From Balneola sp. EhC07 (GTDB lineage: Bacteria > Bacteroidota > Rhodothermia > Balneolales > Balneolaceae), in contig NZ_LXYG01000017.1 of NCBI RefSeq assembly GCF_001650905.1, forward strand, positions 434,001-498,000: a stretch of DNA of 64,000 nucleotides. Reading direction: 5' to 3'. A program made the position numbers and the translations under genes. Shown here piece after piece: positions 35,980 through 45,104 of the stretch. Position 1 is the stretch's first letter. The number at the start of each line of letters is the position of its first letter. The notes under the pieces were generated by a model. It ran no database searches, had not been told where the DNA came from, and saw only the letters and a list, made by a program, of their open reading frames with translations.

Positions 35980-36087
35980 ATGGGTTCATTAGGAAGTACA
36001 GAACTAATAATGATAGCGATAACACTAGCTATTTTTGGTGGAAGTATTTATCTGATAGTTCGATTGGCTAATCGGAAAAAAGAATAA
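35980..36087 (+). CDS. 35-residue single-helix membrane protein
   Basis: A short frame that begins with an ATG behind AAAGGAG (about 10 bases spacing), one of the better ribosome-binding sites in the window. The product MGSLGSTELIMIAITLAIFG (residues 1-20) continues with GSIYLIVRLANRKKE: one membrane helix with a basic end. The MGSLG start and the FGG turn recall the first helix of TatA, but the amphipathic helix of TatA is missing, so I give no family. It is 14 bp after the previous gene. Confidence 0.55.
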   Translation: MGSLGSTELIMIAITLAIFGGSIYLIVRLANRKKE

Positions 36088-36529
36088 GGATTGTCATAAA
36101 TAGAATAGGTTTCTAATTGAATCCAATCCTCACCTTTCTTATCTTCATCGAACTCTAAACAAAGCTACAAAAGAAATTAAAGTGTCAGCAATTTACAGCT
36201 TTGAAAACCCGGCAAAGCACGCCACAAAATTAAGGACGTGCAATTGATGCCATTCCCATTTTATCATATCATTTTCCAATCCGGCGCGGTCTTCGTAGTC
36301 GGATTTTTTTTGATATTTTATTTAGAGGATAAATTTCAGGACACTTTAACTTCCCAAAAACCCTCTCCTCTATTTCCTTTCCTCGGAGGAGAAGACTCCG
36401 GAATCAAATTTTTATCTAAAACAAAGAGCTTCCCCTCCCCGGAGGGGATTGAGGGGTGGGTCAAAAGGGTAAAGTTAGCTTTGTCAGTAACCACATTAAA
36501 CTCTTCACCAATAACTACTAACTAAATTT
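36088..36529. other. intergenic region with GC-rich palindromes
   Basis: 442 bases without a credible gene. A frame at 36238-36525 contains phrases (PLFPFLGGEDSG, PSPEGIEGWVKRVK) that only translate the palindromic repeats CCTCGGAGGAG and CCCCTCCCCGGAGGGG at about 36382-36461. Such text is typical of dispersed intergenic repeats. The carA promoter is probably in the last 100 bases. Confidence 0.6.
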
Positions 36530-37645
36530 ATGTCGCTTCCTAAACGAAAAAAAGCAATCCTTGCACTTAGTGACGGAACCATAGCTCATGGATGGGCGGT
36601 TGGTCATGAAGGTATTACAGGCGGAGAACTCTGCTTCAATACTTCGATGACCGGTTATCAGGAAATATTCACAGATCCAAGTTATCATGGCCAATTGATG
36701 ATGATGACCTATCCGCATATTGGAAACTACGGAACCATGTCGCGTGATGATGAAGCCAGAAAAGTGATGGTGGCCGGAATTATTACCAGAGCTTTTTCTC
36801 ATGAATTCAGCAATCCAATGGCAGATGGTAGTCTTCAGGAATATTTGGAAGATCAGGAAGTAGTTGGTATTTCAGGCGTAGACACCAGAAAATTGGTTCG
36901 ACACATCAGAGAAAAAGGAGTGATGAACGCCGTTATCTCTTCCACAGAATTGGATGAAGAGAAGCTAGTTCAAATGGCGAAAGACTGGGAAGACATGACC
37001 GGACTTGAGCTGGCTTCAAAGGTTTCCAGAAATGAAGCACAGACAGTAAATGGTGAAAGTGATTTCAAAATAGCCGCATTTGACTACGGAATTAAACAGA
37101 ACATCATCAACAGTCTGAACGCGAGAGGTTGTACATTAAGAGTATTTCCTGCTAAAACTTCTTTAGAAGAGATTAAAGATTGGGACGCAGATGGATTCTT
37201 TTTCAGTAACGGACCCGGAGACCCTAATGCCACCGCAGAATATGCACTGGAAACAGTTGAATATGCTAAATCGACAGGTAAGCCACTGTTTGGAATTTGT
37301 CTTGGACATCAACTAATGGCTTTAAGCGAAGGAATTGAAGTAGGAAAAATGTTTGTAGGTCATCGCGGAGCAAATCATCCCGTAAAAAATTTAAGAACGG
37401 GATTGGTTGAGATATCTACTCAAAATCACGGATTTGCAGTGACAGAAGGAAGCGTAAAAGATGAGGTTGCAGAAGTAACTCATATCAACTTAAATGATGG
37501 TACCGTGGAAGGATTGAGGTTTAAGAATTTCCCCGGGTTTTCAGTTCAATACCATCCTGAAGCATCGCCCGGGCCACACGATTCGGCTTATTTATTTGAT
37601 GAATTCATTGATATGATGAAAGAAGGTAAAGGAATTGAGGTTTAA
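36530..37645 (+). CDS. carA: carbamoyl-phosphate synthase small chain
   Basis: 371 residues. The N-terminal half has the family opening (ALSDGTIAHGWAVGHEG, NTSMTGYQEIFTDPSYHGQ). The C-terminal half is a class I glutamine amidotransferase: nucleophile Cys257 in GICLGHQL, and the His-Glu pair in the YHPEASPGPHD segment near the end. It releases ammonia from glutamine and passes it to CarB for pyrimidine and arginine synthesis. The downstream carB gene is 206 bp away, separated by five hairpins. The stop TAA directly touches the first palindrome. Confidence 0.97.
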   Translation: MSLPKRKKAILALSDGTIAHGWAVGHEGITGGELCFNTSMTGYQEIFTDPSYHGQLMMMTYPHIGNYGTMSRDDEARKVMVAGIITRAFSHEFSNPMADGSLQEYLEDQEVVGISGVDTRKLVRHIREKGVMNAVISSTELDEEKLVQMAKDWEDMTGLELASKVSRNEAQTVNGESDFKIAAFDYGIKQNIINSLNARGCTLRVFPAKTSLEEIKDWDADGFFFSNGPGDPNATAEYALETVEYAKSTGKPLFGICLGHQLMALSEGIEVGKMFVGHRGANHPVKNLRTGLVEISTQNHGFAVTEGSVKDEVAEVTHINLNDGTVEGLRFKNFPGFSVQYHPEASPGPHDSAYLFDEFIDMMKEGKGIEV

Positions 37646-37779
37646 TCTCCCCTCGAGGGGAGACGAACAAATCGGTAGTTCCCGATTTGTTCTGAGGGAT
37701 GTTTAATTTGATTGTTTACTCAACTTAAACATCCCCCGCAAAATCTCTGAACGAGATTTTGAGCCCCCTTGTAAGGGGG
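37646..37779. repeat. array of five palindromes between carA and carB
   Basis: In order: TCTCCCCTCGAGGGGAGA (37646-37663, perfect 18-bp palindrome); GAACAAATCGG (37665-37675) with 37682-37692; GGGATGTTTAA (37696-37706) with 37725-37735; CAAAATCTC (37739-37747) with 37753-37761; CCCCCTT (37764-37770) with 37773-37779. All five are perfect. Together they fill the carA-carB gap. They could end or attenuate transcription, protect mRNA, or be inserted repeats of the CCCTC/GAGGG type that is common in Bacteroidota. Confidence 0.85.
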
Positions 37780-37851
37780 ATTTACTTATTGCTCAAATTA
37801 TTCAAAAACAAAAGAAGACTATAATCTTCAAAAACATACTAAGAAGAAAAA

Positions 37852-40680
37852 ATGCCAAGACGCGACGATATCCATAAAATTCTAATTATTGGTTCAGGAC
37901 CTATAGTAATTGGGCAAGCATGCGAATTTGATTATTCCGGGACTCAGGCTTGTCGATCCTTACAGGAAGAGGGTTATGAGATCGTATTGATCAACTCAAA
38001 TCCTGCAACGATCATGACAGATCCAATCATGGCAGATTCTATTTATATGTTGCCAATGACTACAGATTCGATCAGAGAAATTGTAGAAAAAGAAAAACCT
38101 GATGCAGTTCTGCCAACAATGGGTGGACAAACAGGATTGAATCTTTGTCGCGATCTGGAAAAAGAAAATTTCTGGGTAGAAAGAGGAATAAAGATCATTG
38201 GTGTTGACATTGATGCGGTAGAATTAACCGAAGATCGCCAGCTTTTCCGGGATAAAATGGAAGAGATCGGAATTGAGCAATGTAAAAGTAGACAGGCAGA
38301 ATCTCTGTTAGATGCCAAAGAGATCAAAGAAGAATTAGGTGGTTTGCCGATCGTGATTCGTCCATCATTTACCATGGGTGGTGCCGGTGGCGGAATTGTT
38401 TGGAACGAAGAAGATTTCGATAAAATGGTGCTTCGGGGGCTTGAAATGAGCCCGGTTCATTCTGTACTTATTGAAGAATGTATTTTTGGATGGAAAGAAT
38501 ACGAACTAGAATTACTTCGCGATTCCAACGACAATGTGGTGATCATTTGTTCTATCGAAAATATGGATCCGATGGGAGTTCACACCGGAGATTCTGTAAC
38601 GGTTGCACCAACACAGACCTTAACGGACAAGCAACTTCAGATCCTCAGAAATGCAGCTATAAAAATGATGCGCTCTATCGGGACATTTGCGGGAGGTTGT
38701 AATGTGCAGTTTGCTATGGAACCCGGAAGCGATCGGTTTGTAGCTATTGAGATCAATCCGAGAGTAAGTCGTTCATCGGCGCTGGCATCGAAAGCAACAG
38801 GGTATCCGATCGCGAAAGTGGCTACTAAATTAGCGGTAGGTTACAATCTGGATGAACTCAAAAATCAGATCACAGGAAATACTTCCGCTTGTTTTGAGCC
38901 GAGTATTGATTATGTGGTTTGCAAAGTGCCTCGTTTCAATTTTGATAAATTTGTTGGTGTTGATGAAGAGCTTTCTACACAAATGAAAGCGGTAGGCGAG
39001 GTGATGAGCATCGGTAGAAATTTCCCTGAAGCGCTAAATAAAGCGTGGCAATCAATGGAAGTTGGCAGAGACGGGCTTGGTGCTGATGGTTACGAAGAAC
39101 TGGATCGTAAGCACGTCAGCGAACGCCTGATGAAGCCGTATTGGGATCGCTCGCTTCAGATCAGAAACGCATTTAAACTTGGAGCTTCAGTAGAAGAAAT
39201 AGCAGACATTACTAAAGTTGATCCATGGTTTTTGCAGCAGATCAGATATATGGTTTCGCTTGAAAACAGAACCGAAGGACAAACTCTGGAAACCATCGAC
39301 AAAGATGATTTCTTTGAACTCAAGCAAGCAGGTTTTTCTGATACACAAATTGCCTGGTTATTGAGCAAGAGCGGTGCAGAGGTTTCGGATGAACAAGTTC
39401 GCGATCAAAGAAAGAGTTTAGGTTTAAAGCCGGTTTTCAAGTTGGTGGATACTTGTGCGGCAGAATTTCCTGCTAAAACGCCGTACTACTATTCTTCTTA
39501 TGAAGGTGAGAACGAAAGTGAAGTCACCGATCGCAAAAAAGTAGTCATTTTAGGAAGCGGTCCAAACAGGATCGGACAGGGCATTGAGTTTGATTACTCT
39601 TGTGTGCATGCTGTTTTAGCCACGAAAGAAATGGGCTACGAAGCCATCATGATAAACTGTAATCCGGAGACTGTTTCCACAGATTTTGACATTGCAGACA
39701 AGCTTTACTTTGAGCCTGTGTATTGGGAAAGAGTGTTGGATATCATCGAGCATGAAAAACCGGAAGGTGTGATCATTCAGGTTGGAGGTCAAACGGCGCT
39801 AAAACTCGGAAAGCGTTTTGTTGATGCCGGAATCAAGATCTTTGGAACCGCTTTTGAGATGATCGATTTTGCAGAAGATCGCGGACAGTTTTCGGATCTG
39901 CTTACAAGACTAGATATTCCTTTCCCGGAATATGGAACGGCCTTTGATGAAGAAGAAGCTTTAAAGATCGCAAGAAGAATCGGATATCCGGTGTTGATTC
40001 GCCCTAGTTATGTATTGGGTGGACAGGGAATGAGAATCGCGGTGAAAGAAGAAGAACTGAAACGATATGTAACCAGAATTCTGAAAACCCATCCGGAGAA
40101 TGCATTCTTAATTGATAAGTATTTAGAGCATGCCATAGAAGTGGATGTGGATTCAGTGTACGATGGAGATCAACTTCATATTTCCGGAATGATGCAGCAT
40201 ATTGAGCCTGCAGGAGTACATTCAGGTGATTCTACAGCTGTATTGCCTCCATATTCATTGAGCGAAGAAGTGATGCAAACAATTCGGGATCATCAGGAAA
40301 AAATTGCTGATGCAATGGAAATTCTTGGTTTCTTAAATGTTCAGTATGCAGTGAAGGACGAGAAAGTATATGTGCTGGAAGCGAATCCGAGAACAACCAG
40401 AACAGTTCCATTTTTGGCGAAAGCGAATCAGGTTCCTGAAGCAGCTATCGGTACAAAAGTGATGCTGGGAGCAAAACTCAAAGAATTCGATCTGAAATCC
40501 AAGCTGGATTGCTGGGCGATCAAAGAGCCTGTATTCCCATTTGATAAATTCCCGGGCGTAAAAAAGGAACTCGGTCCGGAAATGAAATCAACGGGTGAAA
40601 GTATCTACTTCGCTAAAGACTTTAAAGATGAACACTTCAGAAAACCATTTGAGTTTAAGAGTCTTTATCTGTCCAAATAA
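37852..40680 (+). CDS. carB: carbamoyl-phosphate synthase large chain, without MGS domain
   Basis: 942 residues with both ATP-grasp halves: first half IGSGPIVIGQACEFDYSGTQ near residues 13-32, PTMGGQTGLN and a RPSFTMGGAGGG loop; second half LGSGPNRIGQGIEFDYSCVH, VGGQTALKLG and RPSYVLGGQGM. E. coli CarB is 1073 residues and ends with an MGS-like allosteric domain of about 130; this protein stops after the second ATP-grasp (FEFKSLYLSK). So the nucleotide and ornithine control known for E. coli should be absent. This shortened form is also found in other Bacteroidota. Confidence 0.96.
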   Translation: MPRRDDIHKILIIGSGPIVIGQACEFDYSGTQACRSLQEEGYEIVLINSNPATIMTDPIMADSIYMLPMTTDSIREIVEKEKPDAVLPTMGGQTGLNLCRDLEKENFWVERGIKIIGVDIDAVELTEDRQLFRDKMEEIGIEQCKSRQAESLLDAKEIKEELGGLPIVIRPSFTMGGAGGGIVWNEEDFDKMVLRGLEMSPVHSVLIEECIFGWKEYELELLRDSNDNVVIICSIENMDPMGVHTGDSVTVAPTQTLTDKQLQILRNAAIKMMRSIGTFAGGCNVQFAMEPGSDRFVAIEINPRVSRSSALASKATGYPIAKVATKLAVGYNLDELKNQITGNTSACFEPSIDYVVCKVPRFNFDKFVGVDEELSTQMKAVGEVMSIGRNFPEALNKAWQSMEVGRDGLGADGYEELDRKHVSERLMKPYWDRSLQIRNAFKLGASVEEIADITKVDPWFLQQIRYMVSLENRTEGQTLETIDKDDFFELKQAGFSDTQIAWLLSKSGAEVSDEQVRDQRKSLGLKPVFKLVDTCAAEFPAKTPYYYSSYEGENESEVTDRKKVVILGSGPNRIGQGIEFDYSCVHAVLATKEMGYEAIMINCNPETVSTDFDIADKLYFEPVYWERVLDIIEHEKPEGVIIQVGGQTALKLGKRFVDAGIKIFGTAFEMIDFAEDRGQFSDLLTRLDIPFPEYGTAFDEEEALKIARRIGYPVLIRPSYVLGGQGMRIAVKEEELKRYVTRILKTHPENAFLIDKYLEHAIEVDVDSVYDGDQLHISGMMQHIEPAGVHSGDSTAVLPPYSLSEEVMQTIRDHQEKIADAMEILGFLNVQYAVKDEKVYVLEANPRTTRTVPFLAKANQVPEAAIGTKVMLGAKLKEFDLKSKLDCWAIKEPVFPFDKFPGVKKELGPEMKSTGESIYFAKDFKDEHFRKPFEFKSLYLSK

Positions 40681-40693
40681 GGATTGATGATTT

Positions 40694-41265
40694 CGTTGAT
40701 CAGGACGTGATTTTCGCTGATTAAGATCTTTTTTTGTAAGGAATCCGTCTGAATTTGTCTTACTGGATAATATGTAAGATAAATGTAAAGGTGATGATTG
40801 AAGAAAAAGAGTTTGTAAGTAAAGAGTATAAGTTCAGTAAAGAAACAGGGCTGGTATTAAAGTGTGCGATGAAAGTTCATTCAGAAATCGGGAATGGATT
40901 TCAGGAAGTAATTTATCAGAGGGCTCTTGCTGATGAAATGAATAACACTTCATTAAGGTTTGATAGGGAGAAAGAGTTTCCGATATTTTATAATGGGAAT
41001 AAAGTTGGAGCCGGAAGAGCAGACTTTGTCGTTTTCGATAAGATATTAGTTGAATTAAAAGCGATTAAAGAACTTGAGCAAAGGCACTATTCACAAATTT
41101 TAAATTATTTAAAAGCTTACAGGCTTGAAGTCGGATTATTGATTAACTTCGGTGCTCCGAGTTTAGAGTGGAAAAGAGTAATAACAAATAGAAAAGCAAT
41201 TCTTTGTGAGAATTGTCTAAATCAAAAAATCAGCGATCAAAAATCAATGCAATCAGTGATCAACG
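40694..41265. mobile_element. candidate GxxExxY cassette bounded by inverted repeats
   Basis: The left repeat (40694-40722: CGTTGATCA, then TGATTTTCGCTGATT) is mirrored at 41228-41265 (AATCAGCGATCAAAAATC, then AATCAGTGATCAACG), with 9-bp, 7-bp and 8-bp perfect blocks and short gaps. The repeats enclose exactly the GxxExxY coding segment. The right repeat codes for the linker and the first residues of RecQ. The boundaries suggest that the segment was inserted in front of recQ. Confidence 0.55.
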
Positions 41266-43430
41266 AGGCAAAAAGTATTCTTAAGGAAACCTTTGGATAT
41301 GAGGCTTTCCGACTTCAGCAAGAACAGGCAATAAATCAGGTTTTACACAAAAAAGATGCATTGGTAATAATGCCGACAGGGGGAGGGAAATCTCTTTGTT
41401 ATCAAATTCCGGCAATGATGTTTGATGGTTTGACCATCGTAATTTCTCCATTGATCTCATTGATGAAAGACCAGGTAGATCAGCTCAGAGAATATGACGT
41501 TGATGCTGTATATCTGAATAGTTCACTTCGTCCGGAAGTCTACGACTTTAACGTACGCAAAATTACTTCAGGTAAAGTGAAAATGCTCTATGTTGCTCCT
41601 GAAACATTGATGATGGAGAAGACAAGAGAGATGCTTTCTAATCTGAAAGTAGATTGTTTTACGATTGATGAAGCACACTGTATTTCAGAATGGGGACACG
41701 ATTTCCGTCCTGAATACCGACAGATCGCAGCTTTAAGAGAGGATTTTCCGGACGCAGTTTGTATGGCTTTGACCGCTACTGCAACTCCACGTGTTCAGGA
41801 AGACATCAAGAATATTCTGAAATTTGATGATTCCGAAGAATTCATTTCAAGTTTTGATCGCGACAATCTGTTTTTGAAAGTAGTAGACAAAAAAGATCCG
41901 GTTAATCAATTACTTGATTTCTTATTCACGAGAAAAAAGCAATCAGGGATCATTTATTGTTTCTCCAGACGGCAAGTTGATGAGCTCTCAGAAACGCTGG
42001 AAGATGAAGGCTATTCCGTTAAGCCATATCACGCGGGATTAAGCGATGGGATGAGAGCAGGAAATCAGCGAGCCTTTATCCGCGATGATGTGCAGATCAT
42101 TGTGGCGACGATAGCATTTGGAATGGGTATCAATAAATCGAACGTGAGATTCATTGTGCACTACGATATGCCACAGAATATAGAGTCATATTATCAGCAA
42201 ATTGGTCGTGCCGGGCGTGATGGACTTCGAGCAGATTGTTTACTTCTTTACGGTTCTTCAGATACCCAAAAGATCCAGTATTTCATCAACAAGAAAAAAG
42301 GACAGGAAAGAGAAGTTGCTGAAAAGCATTTGAAGCAGTTGAAAAAATATCTGGAGTCTTTGGAATGTCGAAGAAAACCATTGATGGCTTATTTCGGGGA
42401 GACTTACCCCAAAGATGAATGCGGGATGTGTGATAACTGTCTTTCTGTAGATGACGATGTTGAAGACCTGACCATACAAGCCCAACAGTTTTTATCAACG
42501 ATCATTCGAAGTGGAGAGAAATTTGGAGCTACTCATATTGCGGATATACTACGAGGATCAAAAGCTAAAAAGATTCTTGAGAATGAGCATGAGAAGCTTT
42601 CTACTTATGGAATTGGCTTAGAGTTTTCCAAAGATCAATGGATGCAGGTCTCAAAAATGTTACTCCGTCAGGAATATATCAGCAAAGGAGAATTTGGAGG
42701 ATTAAAACTGCAAAAGCCTGCACTTGCTGTTCTTGATGGAACTGAAAATGTGTTCGGAACTATGGACAGAAGCAAAACATCGCTTGAAGGAGAAGCGGTA
42801 GTTCGAACGTCATCAGAAATTGAAAACGAATATGACGAAGCTCTTTTCGATATACTCAGATTAAAACGAAAAGAACTTGCTGATGAACAGGATATCCCGC
42901 CATACGCTGTTTTTCCGGATACAACGTTGGTGGAAATGTCCTACTTCTATCCTCAAAGTAAAGATAGTTTAGAGCCATTGTACGGAGTGGGTTCAGCTAA
43001 AAAGGAGAAATACGGAGACTCGTTCGTTGGCGTGATTAAAAACTATGCAGCCGAACATGGTAAACAAGAAAAGAAGAAATCTATAGCCAAGCAGATCAAG
43101 AAAAAGACAGGCGGGCAAAAATTTGAGATCGTTGGCGAGGCATTTAATGCCGGTCAATCTGTTGAATTACTCGCTGAAGAACACGGGGTTAAGGATATGA
43201 CCATTCTCAAGCATTTAAAGGATTTTCTGGATGATGGAAATACTTTGAGATTGGAAGGATTACTTGAGGCTTCAGAGCTTTCGCTTAGACAAAGAGATCA
43301 GGTAATGAAATCTTTTGATAAGAAAAACCCACTTATGTTACGCCCTGTTTATGACGACTTGAATAAGAAGATCGGATACGATGAGCTTAGAGTAATGCAA
43401 CTTTATTATTTGGCTAAGGAGAAACAATAG
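40794..43430 (+). CDS. recQ: GxxExxY nuclease-like domain fused to RecQ helicase
   Basis: From the ATG at 40794 there is one open frame of 878 residues. The first 150 form a GxxExxY domain: GFQEVIY, and PD-(D/E)xK-like residues in ADFVVFDKILVELKA (Asp, Glu and Lys spaced as usual), then LLINFGAPSLEWKR. A stretch of 20 residues leads, with no stop, to a full RecQ: VLHKKDALVIMPTGGGKS (Walker A), TIDEAHCISEWGHDFRP, QQIGRAGRDG, the zinc motif with CGMCDNC, and a C-terminal HRDC/HTH region. RecQ could also start independently at Met 41247. A 3'-5' DNA helicase for repair; the added domain suggests a nuclease partner. Whether the fusion is translated is not known. Confidence 0.9.
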   Translation: MIEEKEFVSKEYKFSKETGLVLKCAMKVHSEIGNGFQEVIYQRALADEMNNTSLRFDREKEFPIFYNGNKVGAGRADFVVFDKILVELKAIKELEQRHYSQILNYLKAYRLEVGLLINFGAPSLEWKRVITNRKAILCENCLNQKISDQKSMQSVINEAKSILKETFGYEAFRLQQEQAINQVLHKKDALVIMPTGGGKSLCYQIPAMMFDGLTIVISPLISLMKDQVDQLREYDVDAVYLNSSLRPEVYDFNVRKITSGKVKMLYVAPETLMMEKTREMLSNLKVDCFTIDEAHCISEWGHDFRPEYRQIAALREDFPDAVCMALTATATPRVQEDIKNILKFDDSEEFISSFDRDNLFLKVVDKKDPVNQLLDFLFTRKKQSGIIYCFSRRQVDELSETLEDEGYSVKPYHAGLSDGMRAGNQRAFIRDDVQIIVATIAFGMGINKSNVRFIVHYDMPQNIESYYQQIGRAGRDGLRADCLLLYGSSDTQKIQYFINKKKGQEREVAEKHLKQLKKYLESLECRRKPLMAYFGETYPKDECGMCDNCLSVDDDVEDLTIQAQQFLSTIIRSGEKFGATHIADILRGSKAKKILENEHEKLSTYGIGLEFSKDQWMQVSKMLLRQEYISKGEFGGLKLQKPALAVLDGTENVFGTMDRSKTSLEGEAVVRTSSEIENEYDEALFDILRLKRKELADEQDIPPYAVFPDTTLVEMSYFYPQSKDSLEPLYGVGSAKKEKYGDSFVGVIKNYAAEHGKQEKKKSIAKQIKKKTGGQKFEIVGEAFNAGQSVELLAEEHGVKDMTILKHLKDFLDDGNTLRLEGLLEASELSLRQRDQVMKSFDKKNPLMLRPVYDDLNKKIGYDELRVMQLYYLAKEKQ

Positions 43431-43444
43431 TTTCTATTTAAAAT

Positions 43445-43475
43445 CCAATCTCAACTCTTCCAGAGTTGGGATTGG
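43445..43475. terminator. inverted repeat after recQ
   Basis: CCAATCTCAACTC (43445-43457) pairs with GAGTTGGGATTGG (43463-43475) at 12 of 13 positions over a 5-base loop, 14 bases after the recQ stop. There is no T-run directly after it, so this could be a terminator for either strand or another dispersed palindrome. Confidence 0.5.
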
Positions 43476-43529
43476 GGTCATTTACGAAAAGTAAGAAAGT
43501 ATAACTTTGGAAGAGTTTATAAAGTACTC

Positions 43530-44087
43530 TTAAAAGCGATGTCCTACATTCAAGCCAATCAATAGAATTGCACCTTCACCGACTTCTCTGCCTTTGGTTT
43601 TGATGTTTATTTCATAACCAAAAGAAAGGCTTGGTTTCAGAAACAAGTTTGCGGAAAAAGGAATATTGTATTCAATCCCAATCGTTGGTTGGAGTATAAT
43701 GATCTTGCTAGTCCCGTTTATATCTTGTTCAAAGCAAGGAGGTGCTATGCCACAAATGGTTTGTGAATCCCTCCAATCAATATCCATAAACCAAAGATCG
43801 GTTCTTATGTGAGCGGATAGATTTTGAGTTATGAAATCAGATTTTACATAACCAATTCCAAAGCCCGGACCCCCACCTTCTTCATTATCATTTTTTCCAA
43901 AATCTTGTCGATCCGTAAAATTATATCCAATTCGGGAAGTTAAGTAAGAGTTGTTACCAATATTAAAGTCAAAACGAACACCGGGAATAATACCTGCCGG
44001 ATAAGCCTGAGTTTCTAACTGAATTGAGTTTTGGGCAAAAAGAACAAACGGGGTAAATAGAAGTGCTAAAATGAATACTTTTTTCAT
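43530..44087 (-). CDS. outer-membrane beta-barrel-type protein, unknown
   Basis: 185 residues with a signal peptide (MKKVFILALLFTPFVLFAQ). The mature part has alternating hydrophobic strands ending in aromatic residues and closes LLIGLNVGHRF with a C-terminal Phe, the outer-membrane barrel signature. Two Cys occur in a loop (QTICGIAPPCFEQ). Barrel size is about eight strands. No family name can be given. The start lies inside an imperfect AT-rich inverted repeat (44086-44135). Confidence 0.68.
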   Translation of the reverse strand: MKKVFILALLFTPFVLFAQNSIQLETQAYPAGIIPGVRFDFNIGNNSYLTSRIGYNFTDRQDFGKNDNEEGGGPGFGIGYVKSDFITQNLSAHIRTDLWFMDIDWRDSQTICGIAPPCFEQDINGTSKIIILQPTIGIEYNIPFSANLFLKPSLSFGYEINIKTKGREVGEGAILLIGLNVGHRF

Positions 44088-44179
44088 GGCTTGAATAATT
44101 AAAAATTAAGAATTAAAAATTCAAAATTATTAAGCCATACCAAAGTTTCATTTATAGAGTAGAACTTGTAAACTAAATC

Positions 44180-45100
44180 ATGATCTTAGAACCGGATATA
44201 CTATCAAAATTATCATCGCTTGAGCTGCGTGCAAAAAAAATTGTAGAGGGATTTATTTCAGGATTGCATAAAAGTCCATATCACGGATTTAGCGTTGAAT
44301 TTGCAGAACATCGACCATACAACCCGGGTGATGATTTCAAGCACATTGACTGGAAACAGTACGCAAAGAAAGAACGGTTTTATGTAAAGCAGTATGAAGA
44401 AGAAACAAATCTTCGATGCTATGTTTTGCTGGATACCAGCTCATCTATGTTGTTCAAACATTTTGGTGAGTGGAGTAAGCTCAGATATGGAATTCACTAT
44501 GCGGCTTCACTTTTATATTTGATGCACCGACAGAGAGATGCTTGTGGGCTTATCCCTTTTTCCTCAAAAATTGAGAGCTTTATCCCGGCTAAAGGTACAT
44601 ACGCTCATTTAAGGCAAATTTACCTGGAGCTTGAAAGAGAATTGATAAGGGAAGGAAAGAAAGATGAGCTCAAGAGAACTACAGCAACCGCATCAGTAAT
44701 TCATGAAGTAGCAGAGCGATTAAACCACCGAAGTTTGGTTGTGATAATAACAGATCTGTTTGAAAATGTAGAAGCACATGATGAACTGATATCATCACTT
44801 AAACACTTGCGACATCGCAAACATGAAGTTCTGTTATTTAATACGCTGGAAAAAAGAAGTGAGCGGGAACTGGATTTTTCTGACAACAAATTTGTGTTTG
44901 AGGATTTGGAAACGGGTGCCGAGTTGGAGGTAATGCCTGCTCAGATTCGTGAAGATTACATAGCCAAAGTGGAAGAACACACGAAGAAATTTAAAATGGC
45001 GTGTAGTGAATTTGAGATCGATTACGAAGAAATGGATACGGAATCAGGTTTTGATAAAGCATTGCTGGCTTATCTGAATAAAAGAAGAAGGTTAGGCTAG
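44180..45100 (+). CDS. DUF58 domain protein (vWA-like)
   Basis: 306 residues. The DUF58 signature is YNPGDDFKHIDWKQYAKKERFYVKQYEEE (residues about 47-75), followed by a MIDAS-like motif DTSSSM at residues 85-90 (Asp85, Ser87, Ser89). It is cytosolic. In related genomes DUF58 genes stand next to a MoxR AAA ATPase and vWA/BatA genes; none is here. The likely role is in assembling or testing protein complexes, which remains unproven. Minus-strand neighbours on both sides make it a single-gene unit. Confidence 0.9.
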   Translation: MILEPDILSKLSSLELRAKKIVEGFISGLHKSPYHGFSVEFAEHRPYNPGDDFKHIDWKQYAKKERFYVKQYEEETNLRCYVLLDTSSSMLFKHFGEWSKLRYGIHYAASLLYLMHRQRDACGLIPFSSKIESFIPAKGTYAHLRQIYLELERELIREGKKDELKRTTATASVIHEVAERLNHRSLVVIITDLFENVEAHDELISSLKHLRHRKHEVLLFNTLEKRSERELDFSDNKFVFEDLETGAELEVMPAQIREDYIAKVEEHTKKFKMACSEFEIDYEEMDTESGFDKALLAYLNKRRRLG

Positions 45101-45104
45101 ATCT

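Noticed and set aside
36238-36525. Plus-strand frame of 95 codons upstream of carA
   Set aside because: Begins at TTG and mostly translates dispersed CCTC/GAGG palindromes; no family seen.
40755-40793. Longer start of the GxxExxY-RecQ gene at TTG
   Set aside because: It adds 13 residues without domain support; ATG at 40794 agrees with the usual start of the GxxExxY domain.
44086-44135. AT-rich inverted repeat around the start of the barrel protein gene as an operator
   Set aside because: Arms have an unpaired base and the sequence is low-complexity (AATTAAAAATT); chance similarity is likely.
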